NCBI RefSeq assembly: GCF_026210795.1
Contig: NC_089441.1
Coordinates: 1,550,001 to 1,614,000 of the forward strand
From: Rhizophagus irregularis
Taxonomy: Eukaryota; Glomeromycota; Glomeromycetes; Glomerales; Glomeraceae
DNA length: 64,000 bases
Reading direction: 5' to 3'
Every line of letters begins with the position of its first letter. Position 1 is the first letter of the stretch. The notes under the pieces are model-generated. The model did no database searches and was not told the DNA's origin. It saw only the letters and a list, made by a program, of their open reading frames with translations. Both the position numbers and the translations under genes were made by a program. Shown here piece after piece: positions 12,120-20,600 of the stretch.

Positions 12120-13140
12120 GAACGTTTTTTAATTACTCTTTTTTTGTAGGAATACCTGAAGATGAAATGGACCCCTAAAAATAAAAGGTGTGTTTTTTTC
12201 AATTTTTTTTCCCATTCATTTCGTTCAAGAACAACGTTCCTAACATTCTTTCATAATTTTTTTTTTATAGGAACACTCCCTGGAGACTCTTAAAGACAAA
12301 AGGTAAAATTCTTTTTCATTTATATTTGTTAATTTCGTTTAAGAACATTCCTAACATTCTTCAATAATTTTTTTTTATAGGAACACCTCCTGGTGACTCT
12401 TGGAGATGAAAGGTAAGTTTTCTTTTTTTGTTTCTTTTATTAATTTCATTTAAGAACATTTCCTAACATTCTTTGAATAATTTTTTTTATAGGAACGCCC
12501 CTGGTGACTCTTGGAGGCGAAAAGTAAGTTTCTTTTCGTTTCTTTTGTTAATTTCATTCAACTAAGGATGTTCCTAACATTCTTTCAATAATTTTTTTTG
12601 TAGGAACGTCCCCTAGATGAAAGATAAGTTTTCTTTTTTCGTCTCTTTTGTTAATTCCATTTAAGAATGTTTCTAATGTTCTTTCAATAATTTTTTTTTA
12701 TAGGAACGCCCCTGGTGACTCTTGGAGACGAAAAGTAAGTTTCTTTTGTTTCTTTTGTTAATTTCATTCAAGGACGTTCCTAACGTTCTTTCAATAATTT
12801 TTTTTGTAGGAACATCCCCTAGATGAAAGATAAGTTTTATTTTTTCGTCTCTTTTGTTAATTCCGTTTAAGAATGTTTCCAATATTCTTTCAATAATTTT
12901 TTTTATAGAAATGTCTCCTGGAAACTCTTGGAGACGAAAAGTAAATTTCTTTTCATTTCTTTTGTTAATTTCATTCAAGAATGTTCTATTAATGTTCTTT
13001 TAATAATTTTTTTATAGGAATGCCTCCCAGAGACTCTTGGAGACAAAAGATTTTTTGTTTTCTTTTGCTAATTTTGTTTAAGAATGTTTCCTAACATTCT
13101 TTTGATGGTTTTATAGGAACACCACCTGGAGATGAAATGG
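12120..13140 (+). repeat. Tandem array of about ten exon-plus-intron-like units (array 1)
   Basis: About ten units of roughly 100–115 bp. Each has a 31–32-bp 'exon' around GAACGCCCCTGGTGACTCTT / GGAGACGAAA followed by GTAAGTTT, a pyrimidine-rich stretch, a conserved CCTAACATTC (CTAAC branch-point consensus about 30 nt before the end) and TTTTTTTATAG. So every unit carries a complete set of minimal intron signals in the sense direction of Helitron H1. The first exon (near 12150) and the last (near 13113) share GAAGATGAAATGGAC / GGAGATGAAATGGAC, flanking the repeated middle. Exon length is not a multiple of three and most copies contain an in-frame TGA in one frame, so a long spliced ORF is unlikely. 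Confidence 0.8.
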
Positions 13141-13845
13141 ACTCCTGGAAACAATTAATAAATTTTAACAACAGAAAAAGGTAATAGAAAACAATAAGAC
13201 TTATATAGTTATATCAGTTTATTAACTGTTTCAAAAAAAAACTTTAAAAAAGCCTTTTCATTTAAAAAAATTAAATAATGAATAAGAATATTTGATGAAT
13301 AAATAAACGATAACACTGATCAGCCAATCAAATTTAAAATACAATAAATCACGTGATAGGGTGCAGTGGGTATTATTTTTATTTTTATTTTAAGATGATT
13401 TGATCAGCAAATGCTAATTACTAAAGTATAAAAAAAATAATTTTAGTTCCCTATTACTGGCGTTTTGCTAATACTAATTAGTATTAATCTCACTTTTTTA
13501 ATCAATTAATATTTATCTCATTTGTTATTTTTTCAGTACAATTATTATTATTTGGTTAAATTGAAGTTTACAGATTTTTGCGAGATTATATATTTTTTTT
13601 TAGTTGATTTAAAATTTTTCTTATACTTTTTTTCATTATAACATATAGAAAAAATTTTTGTAAATATATTTATTCAAAATAATCTTATTTAATGAAGCAA
13701 ATATTAAAATTTAAGCCTCACATTTTCGATTTTAAAGAAAAAATCACTGTATTTATTTTTAATGAAGTGATACAAATAAAAAAACAATAACAATAAATAA
13801 AAAAGTTAAGTAAATTACAATGATCAAGAAGAAAGATGCTAATAA

Positions 13846-14225
13846 AAATGAAGTAACAATGGAGTAATGGAAAGTAATAGAAGAAGAAAGGGAGTAAAAA
13901 AGAGTAATGAGAAATGATAGGAAACAAAAAGGAAAAATAGGACATGATGGATGATGAAAAAGAGTGATGAGAGATGAAAAGAAGTAATGGGAAGATAAAG
14001 AGGAGTGATGAGAGACGAAAAGGAGACGAAGAGAGTGATTGGAGACAAAAAGGAGTGATGGAAACGAAGAGGAGTGGTGAGAGATGAAAAGGAGCGACGA
14101 GAGACAAAAAGAAATGATAGGAAGTAAACAGGAGGAAAAAAGAAATAATGGAAAATGAAAAGATGTAATAGAAAATAATGGGAGACGAATAATGAGAAGT
14201 AATATGAGGTGAAAAATAATGAGAC
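13846..14225. repeat. Purine-rich minisatellite, about 20-bp unit
   Basis: Degenerate tandem repeat built on GGAGTGATGAGAGACGAAAA. The minus strand is open in two frames and would encode Ser/Phe/His-rich low-complexity protein (SPITLFVSHHS-like), which I regard as a by-product of the repeat. A sister copy with the same left flank ('CACATTTTCGATTTTAAAGA') lies at about 15096–15500, inside the same Helitron pair. Confidence 0.8.
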
Positions 14226-14231
14226 TTTACT

Positions 14232-14450
14232 TTGAATCAATGTCAATTTCCAGTATGTGTTACATTCTCAATAACAATTAATAAATCACAAGGGCAAACT
14301 CTGAGCAGGGTTGGTGTTTACCTACCTGAACCTGTCTTTACACATGAGCAATTATATGTTAAGGTTTTTATAGATAATGGTGAGAACTGCAAGACAAGAA
14401 ACATTGAATACTGTGAAATATTTCATTCTATAAATAGATTTCACATTTAA
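14232..14450 (+). pseudogene. Helitron Pif1-like helicase, C-terminal relic
   Basis: The 72-aa frame contains [37 protein letters not shown] and [13 protein letters not shown]. This is the last conserved part of the Pif1 helicase domain of Helitron RepHel proteins (TINKSQGQT is motif V, then the L..PVF.HGQLYVA.SR block, then the RNVVY.E.. tail). The expected arginine-containing motif VI ('ALSR') is replaced by [11 protein letters not shown], and everything upstream of motif V is absent. It lies about 230 bp before a Helitron 3' end (CTAA, 14686), in the correct orientation. It is a relic without catalytic capacity. Confidence 0.88.
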
Positions 14451-14650
14451 AAATAACATTTTGTATGTATAACAATATTTCATATGTAATATTTTATATA
14501 TAACATTCATACACAATTCACTTTTATTAGTATAAATATGTAAATTATATAAATTTATTAGATTATTTTTATCATACTGTAAATAATATTATTAAAATAC
14601 TAAGCCTATTTCTAAAATATAGCCATACCATTGTTACTTTTCTTGACAAG

Positions 14651-14690
14651 TTTTATCCCCGACACAGCGCGACAGGTTACACCTAATAAT
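14651..14690 (+). mobile_element. Internal Helitron 3' end and head-to-tail junction
   Basis: TTTTATCCCCGACACAGCGCGACAGG followed by TTACACCTAA is the same 3' terminus as that at 15912–15954 with a few changes, and ends CTAA (14683–14686). Directly after it comes a copy of the Helitron 5' end (AATATAATAAAAAAATACAT, then the CGATCTTCTAACGTTTAG block also found at 10835–10855). A 3' end joined directly to a 5' end is the arrangement of tandem Helitrons produced by rolling-circle replication past a terminator (inference). Only the 5' TC itself is not clear at the junction. Confidence 0.7.
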
Positions 14691-15095
14691 ATAATAAAAA
14701 AATACATGTCGATCTTCTAACGTTTAGATTAAGTCTGTATAAATAATCTTGAATTGTGTAGCATGATTCAGTGCCTGATTTAAACTTAAAAGTTAAGGCC
14801 ATTTATTTGATCGGCAAACAACTAGATTTTTTTAACTTAGCTAATTTTTATCGGTTAAACAAAATTTTATTGCGAAGATATTTTTAAAAAATTTTTTTTT
14901 GCAAACATATTTATTCAAAATAATCTTATTAAATGAAATTTTTTAAAATTTAAGTCCCACATTTTCGATTTTAAAGAAAAAAATCACTGTATTTATTTTT
15001 AATAAAGTGATACAATAAAAAAAACAATAACAATAAATAAAAAAGATAAGTAAATGAATTAATCAAAAAGAAAGATACTAATAAAAAAAATGAAA

Positions 15096-15530
15096 TAACA
15101 ATGGAGTAATGGAAAGTAATAGAAGAAAGGGAGTAAAAAAGAGTAATGAGAAGTGATAGGAAACAAAAAGGAAAAATAGGACATGATGGATGATGAAAAA
15201 GAGTGATGGGAGACGAAAAGGAGTGATGGGAAGATGAAGAGGAGTGATGGGAGACGAAAAGGAGTGATGAGGGACGAAGAGGAGTGATGTTGATGAAGAG
15301 GAGTGATGGGAGACGAAAAGGAATGATGAAAGATAAAGAGGAGTGATGAGAGACGAAAAGAAGTAATGGAAATGAAAAGAAGTGATTGAGAGACAAAAAA
15401 AATGATGGGAAGTAAATAGGAAAGAAAATGAAATAATGGAAAATGAAGATGTAATAGAAAATAATGGGAGACAAATAATGAGAAGTAGTATAAAGTGAAA
15501 AATGATGAGAGACAAAAATAAAAAAGTGAT
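15096..15530. repeat. Second copy of the purine-rich minisatellite
   Basis: Repeats of GGAGTGATGGGAGACGAAAA over about 430 bp, with the same left flank as the copy at 13846. The minus strand is open but low in complexity (FVSHHSSSS-like). It is followed by an A-rich tract (15590–15800) with degenerate ATAAAAAA and GAAATATAAA repeats. Confidence 0.8.
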
Positions 15531-16316
15531 CATGAGGAAACAAAGTAAAAAATAAACCATAAAGTAAACAAAAAATGAAGTTAGTAAGAAATGAAATATA
15601 AGATAAAAACGAAATAAAAAAAAATAAAAAAAATAAAAAAAATACCTTTATTAATTGTAGAACTGAAAGAACTAAAATATCTGAAAAAAAATAAAATAAA
15701 TTAGTGAAAAACGAAATATAAAACAGAAACAAAATAAAAAATAAAAAAATGAGTAAGAAACGAAATGTAAAGTGAAAAACAACTGAACCTTACTGGAAGA
15801 ACTAAAGGACCTAAAAATGATGAAATAGAATTAAATATGTAAATTATATAAATTATATAAATTTATTAGTCTAACCTTACCATATTGTAAATATTTATTA
15901 TCAAAAAATACTAAGAAGTTTTATCCCCGGCGCAGCGCGACGGGTTACAACTAGTATTATATATAATATTTTTTTATAAATATGATTTTTTTATAGGATA
16001 ACGAATGTAATAATGAAGATTCTGTTTCAATATCATTGGATGATTATAGTTAGTAGTAAAATTTAATAGCTATAGTAAAATATATAAAATAATAAATTTG
16101 CAATTTAATATTGAATATAATACTTATATAATAAATACATAAAATTTTATTTGAATTTAGAATAAAAAATTTATATAATTCTATATAAATATATTTTACA
16201 CATAAAATCAGATTCACATGAAATCCACGTTGGGTCCTTAAAACTACATAGAATAGTATATGTAGATTTTACATAGATTTTTTTACATAAATCTACATAG
16301 AATATAACTCCCGATG

Positions 16317-16515
16317 GATGTAAGAAGAACATACATTTTTTTCTTATTTTTAATCAGATAATGAGCAGAAAAATAATTTTATTTTGTAAGAATACGAACT
16401 AAACTTGATCTAGACAAATTCTTAATAATATAATAATAGGGTAGTACGGTATATAAAAAAAATTCAAATCTACATTCTATAATAATAACGTAACTTCTTC
16501 ATATTTTTTTTTTCA
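16317..16515 (-). other. Displaced, inverted piece of BTB-gene upstream DNA
   Basis: Read on the minus strand, this resembles the sequences upstream of the other BTB blocks at about 38370–38530 and 40900–41000. Shared pieces are CTATTATTATATTATTAAG, the following AATTTGTCTAGATCAAGTTTAG and, at the end, AAATGTATGTTCTTC. The next host bases in those copies (TCTAAGGTTT) are found here only at 34963–34972. So this segment belongs between 7380 and 34963 and has been inverted. Confidence 0.8.
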
Positions 16516-16530
16516 ATTAAAATTAATTTT

Positions 16531-16793
16531 TTTTTTTTTTAGCTGACAACTCGCGTAATCGCCTCTCTTTATTAAATAAAATTAGGTACATAGAACAATT
16601 TACATATTAAACGAAATATAAAGAGATACATTGAAATTGCCAACGTCAAGTCTCTCCATACCGGGCGCTTCAGCCTACCGCTCGGTCAACTCACGATGAC
16701 CTTTAACTACTACTCAACTACATTTAGACTATATAATGAAAAACAAAAAATGAAACAACTTATTAACATGTCTACGTCTACGTCTTCTGCCTC
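16531..16793 (-). pseudogene. 3' half of the split retrocopy, with poly(A) tail
   Basis: On the minus strand: GAGGCAGAAGACGTAGACG continues the frame of 7396–7573 (an arginine run, then HVNK, stop near 16725). About 190 nt further are TAATAAAG (an AATAAA signal, near 16565) and a 14-A tract (16540–16527). Beyond it lies the inverted copy of the duplication AAAATTAATTTTAAT (16530–16516). A tRNA-like stretch TGACCGAGCGGTAGGC (16694–16672) resembles a Pol III A-box, but no good B-box or cloverleaf was found. Confidence 0.72.
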
Positions 16794-17381
16794 CATCGGG
16801 AGTTATATTCTATGTAGATTTATGTAAAAAAATCTATGTAAAATCTACATATACTATTCTATGTAGTTTTAAGGACCCAACGTGGATTTCATGTGAATCT
16901 GATTTTATGTGTAAAATATATTTATATAGAATTATATAAATTTTTTATTCTAAATTCAAATAAAATTTTATGTATTTATTATATAAGTATTATATTCAAT
17001 ATTAAATTGCAAATTTATTATTTTATATATTTTACTATAGCTATTAAATTTTACTACTAACTATAATCATCCAATGATATTGAAACAGAATCTTCATTAT
17101 TACATTCGTTATCCTATAAAAAAATCATATTTATAAAAAAATATTATATATAATATTAATATTAAATTTACATTATACTTACGACATATTGAATTAATTT
17201 TGAAATAATATAATCTTCATCCATTTCAATCTTTGAATGTTTTTTAGTTGCATTTTTACCAAACACTTTTGTAACAATTTGAGAAAGTAACCTTCATCGA
17301 AAGAAGTTTCTAGATTTTCAAACCACCATTGGACTTTGTCAATTGATTTCCATATAGCAAGATTGGTTTGGCTAGTACTAG
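16794..17381 (+). mobile_element. Transposon E3, left part
   Basis: Starts CATCGGGAGTTATATTCTAT after target duplication TC (16792–16793). Contains the subterminal zone and the 3' exons of the E3 accessory gene. E2 is inserted at 17383/17384 with AT duplicated. The rest of E3 is 31937–34962. Without E2 the element is about 3.6 kb. The subterminal zone carries CTATGTAG and GTAGATTTATGTAAAAAA, similar to the E1 right end (16054–16316) and the E2 left end (17384–17672). Confidence 0.85.
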
Positions 17382-17672
17382 ATCATCGGGAGTTGTATTC
17401 TATGTAGATTTATGTGAAAAAATATATGTAAAATCTACATACACTATTCTATGTAGTTTTAAGGACCCAACGTGGAATTCACATGGATCTGATTTTACGT
17501 GTAAAATTGATTTATATGGAATTTATATAAATTTTTTATTTAGATTCAAATAATTTTTATGTATTTTTTAAATAGTTAATATTATAAATTGTAAATTGCG
17601 AATTTATTATTATTTACTTTAAATAGTATGCAATTATTACATCTTTCTATAGCTATTACATTTTATGACTAA

Positions 17673-20600
17673 CTAGTAATCATCTGATGATACTGAAATA
17701 GAATCATTATTATTACTTTCATCATCCTATAAAAAATATCATATTAATAAAAAATATTATATACGATAATTAATATTGAATTTACATTGTACTTACTGCA
17801 TATTTAATTAATTTTGAAATAATATAGTCTTCATCCACTTCAATCTTTGGATGTTCAGGATCCAGCATATTTTGAACACATGCCTTAATTACAAAAGTGT
17901 TATTTTTAGTTGCACTTTTACCAAACACTTTTGTAACAATTTGATAAAGTAGCGACTCATTATCTTCATCGGAGGTTTCAAGATTTTTGTACCACCACCG
18001 GACTTTATCACTTGATTTCCATATAGCAAGTTCTGTTTGGCTAGTAGATGTATCCACTTTATCTAATTGACCTTTTAAACATGACCATGTATGTCGACGT
18101 ATTGTTCCGAATAAACTTCCACGATATGAACAGCAATATGAACCAACCTAAACAATTATTCATATAATTGCACAATTATTAGCATAATATGAATAAAAAA
18201 AAAAAATTACTAATAAACCATTTAAATTTACCTTTTCCTCAATTCTCCGCCACAAGATGTTCCATTTAGTTGGTTGTTCATATTTTTGCATTTTCTCAGG
18301 AGCCATTACCGTTAAATGTCTTTTTATATGTAATGAAAGGGATTCTTCCTTCGGATATAAGCAATCATTTATTATTTCCTTAACTCCATCTTCCACATAT
18401 TGCTATATAAATAAAAATTAAAAATAGATATAAAAAAGTATTTTACAAATATGCATACCTCCCACCACTCGGACTTTTTCTTTCCTTCTATATTACTTTC
18501 CAATTTTTCAGTTATAGATCTAATTTGTTTGATTTGTGTTTGAATTTGGCTCATAGACTTTTCTTGTTTCTGAAACATAATCATGGTTTGATCAAACATC
18601 TTTTCATGAAGGTCAAAAAGTCTCTTTATTTGATCTTCAATAACTATATTGAATATTTAAATTATTAAAAAAACTAGTTGTAGCCCGTCGCGCTGCGCCG
18701 GGGAATGGAGGGTGCATAATGATTAAAGCAAGAGAGTAATATAGCAATATATTTGTAGCATACCCGATTTGTAATGCAGATTTTTATTGTTATCATATCA
18801 TTACAATTGTATTAGTATAAGGCAAAAAAATGTAAATAATTTTATGTCTCTATGACCAATAGAAGGCGAGTTATTCCATATTTTTTCTTCAGAATCGCAG
18901 ATTCTAAATTATTGATAAAATACATATGAACTTATCACTGCCTTTTAATAGTCAAATTTTATGGTTCACTGGTAGATCACGAATTAATTGTTTTCAGAAG
19001 TCCATTTTGCCTCCAGGTGGTGTTCCTATAAAACTATCAATAAAATGTTAGGAAATGTTCTTAAACAAATTTAGCAAAAGAAAACCTTTTGTCTCCAAGA
19101 ATCTCTGGAAGGTGTTCCTATAAAAAAAATTATTCAGAGAACATTACGAAATGTCCTTAAACAAAATTAGCAAAAGAAAATGAAAAACCTTTTATCTCCA
19201 AGAGTCTCTGGAAGTCGTTCCTATAAAAAAAATTATTAAAAGAACATTAGGAACATTCTTGAACAAAATTAACAAAAGAAATAAAAGAAAACTTACTTTT
19301 TATCTCCAAGAGTCTCCAGGGGGCATTCCTATAAAAAAAATTATTGAAAGAACGTTAGAAACATTCTTAAACGGAATTAAGAAAAGAGACGAAAAAGAAA
19401 ACTTACCTTTCATCTAGGGTGTTCCTACAAAAAAAATTATCGAAAGAACATTAGGAAATGTTTTTAAACAAAATTAGCAAAAGAAAATGAAAACCTTTTG
19501 TCTCCAAGAGTCTCTGGGAGGCGTTCCTATAAAAAAATTATTCAAAGAATGTTAGGGAACGTTCTTAAATGAAATTAACAAAAGAAAACAAAAAAAACTC
19601 ACCTTTCATCTCCAAGAGTCACCAGGAGGCATTCCTATAAAAAAAATTATTGGAAGAATGTTAGGAAATGTTCTTAAATGACATTAGCAAAAGAAACAAA
19701 AAAGAAACATTACCTTTCATCTCCAGAGTCACCAGGAGGCGTTTCTACAAAAAAATTATTGAAAGAATGTTAGGAAACGTTCTTAAATGAAATTAACAAA
19801 AGAAAACAAAAAGCAAACATTACCTTTCATCTCCAAGAGTCACCAGGAGGTGTTCCTATAAAAAAAATTATTGAAGAACGTTAGGAAATGTTCTTAAATG
19901 ACATTAACAAAAGAAACAAAAAAGAAACATTACCTTTCATCTCCAGAGTCGCCAGGAGGCGTTCCTACAAAAAAATTATTCAAAGAACGTTAGGGAACGT
20001 TCTTAAATGAAATTAACAAAAGAAAACAAAAAAAACTTACCTTTCATCTCCAAGAGTCACCAGGAGGCGTTCCTATAAAAAAAATTATTGGAAGAATGTT
20101 AGGAAATGTTTTTAAATGACATTAGCAAAAGAAACAAAAAAGAAACATTACCTTTCATCTCCAGAGTCACCAGGAGGCGTTTCTACAAAAAAATTATTGA
20201 AAGAATGTTAGGAAACGTTCTTAAATGAAATTAACAAAAGAAAACAAAAAAGAAACATTACCTTTCATCTCCAAGAGTCACCTATAAAAAAAATTATTGA
20301 AGAACGTTAGGAAATGTTCTTAAATGACATTAACAAAAGAAACAAAAAAGAAACATTACCTTTCATCTCCAGAGTCGCCAGGAGGCGTTCCTATAAAAAA
20401 ATTATTCAAAGAATGTTAGGGAACGTTCTTAAATGAAATTAACAAAAGAAAACAAAAAAAACTCACCTTTCATCTCCAAGAGTCACCAGGAGGCGTTCCT
20501 ATAAAAAAAATTATTGGAAGAATGTTAGGAAATGTTCTTAAATGACATTAGCAAAAGAAACAAAAAAGAAACATTACCTTTCATCTCCAGAGTCACCAGG

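Larger units (their letters stand above)
10807..15954 (+). mobile_element. Helitron H1 (TC … CTAG), inserted between A and T
   Basis: The element starts TCTATATAATATAATAAA at 10807 and ends with the hairpin CCCGGCGCAGCGCGACGGG followed by TTACAACTAG at 15954. It lies between A (10806) and T (15955) with no target duplication. Fusing the flanks gives AATATTAATATTATATATAA, which is the uninterrupted intron sequence of the sister copy at 17131–17160 (reverse complement). TC start, 3' hairpin, CTRR end and A^T insertion are the Helitron hallmarks. Inside are a nested smaller Helitron (10929–11558), an exon–intron-like array, a minisatellite, a helicase relic and an internal CTAA end at 14686, which suggests two head-to-tail copies. 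Confidence 0.9.
9436..16053 (+). pseudogene. E1 accessory gene, inactivated copy with Helitrons in its last intron
   Basis: Same gene as the intact copy at 23546–17673. Recognisable exons: [20 protein letters not shown] (9436–9495), a second from 9560 to about 9940, a coiled-coil-like exon (about 10007–10170), exon 4 (about 10231–10403), exon 5 (about 10480–10777) and the last exon ECNNEDSVSISLDDYS (15997–16053). The second exon is frameshifted twice (around 9650 and 9775), exon 3 has lost about 23 nt, a TAA interrupts KMQKYE/LTKW near 10358, and exon 5 is frameshifted. The last intron (10778–15996) has been expanded from about 100 bp to over 5 kb by Helitron insertion. The same mutations are present in E3, so both derive from one dead copy that was mobilised by another element's transposase (inference). 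Confidence 0.85.
7574..16316 (-). mobile_element. Transposon E1, non-autonomous CMC/Plavaka-family element
   Basis: The left end begins CATCAGGAGTTGTATT; the right end is the reverse complement of CATCGGGAGTTATATT. Target duplication is GA (7572–7573 and 16317–16318). Orientation is given relative to E2, whose transposase reads plus; E1 is inverted. The left subterminal region matches the transposase end of E2 and E3, while the right end matches their accessory-gene end. E1 has lost the transposase gene and keeps only a mutated accessory gene, itself interrupted by Helitrons in its last intron. Short repeated motifs near the ends (CTATGTAG, GTAGATTT) resemble the subterminal binding sites of En/Spm-type elements (inference). 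Superfamily assignment rests on the transposase of E2, plus the 2-bp duplications. Confidence 0.85.

Noticed and set aside
12673-12978. 101-aa minus-strand frame across array 1 with repeated NEINKRNEKK and [10 protein letters not shown] motifs
   Set aside because: It is the antisense of the tandem repeat; it breaks wherever units vary in length and opposes the orientation of the splice signals.
14971-15732. 253-aa Phe/Ser-rich minus-strand frame that looks membrane-like
   Set aside because: Its hydrophobicity comes from the antisense of an A/G-rich minisatellite and poly-A tract; no promoter, and the sister copy is frameshifted relative to it.
16641-16700. Possible tRNA or SINE head (TGACCGAGCGGTAGGC on the minus strand)
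   Set aside because: Only an A-box-like word is present. No acceptor stem, anticodon arm or B-box could be folded around it.
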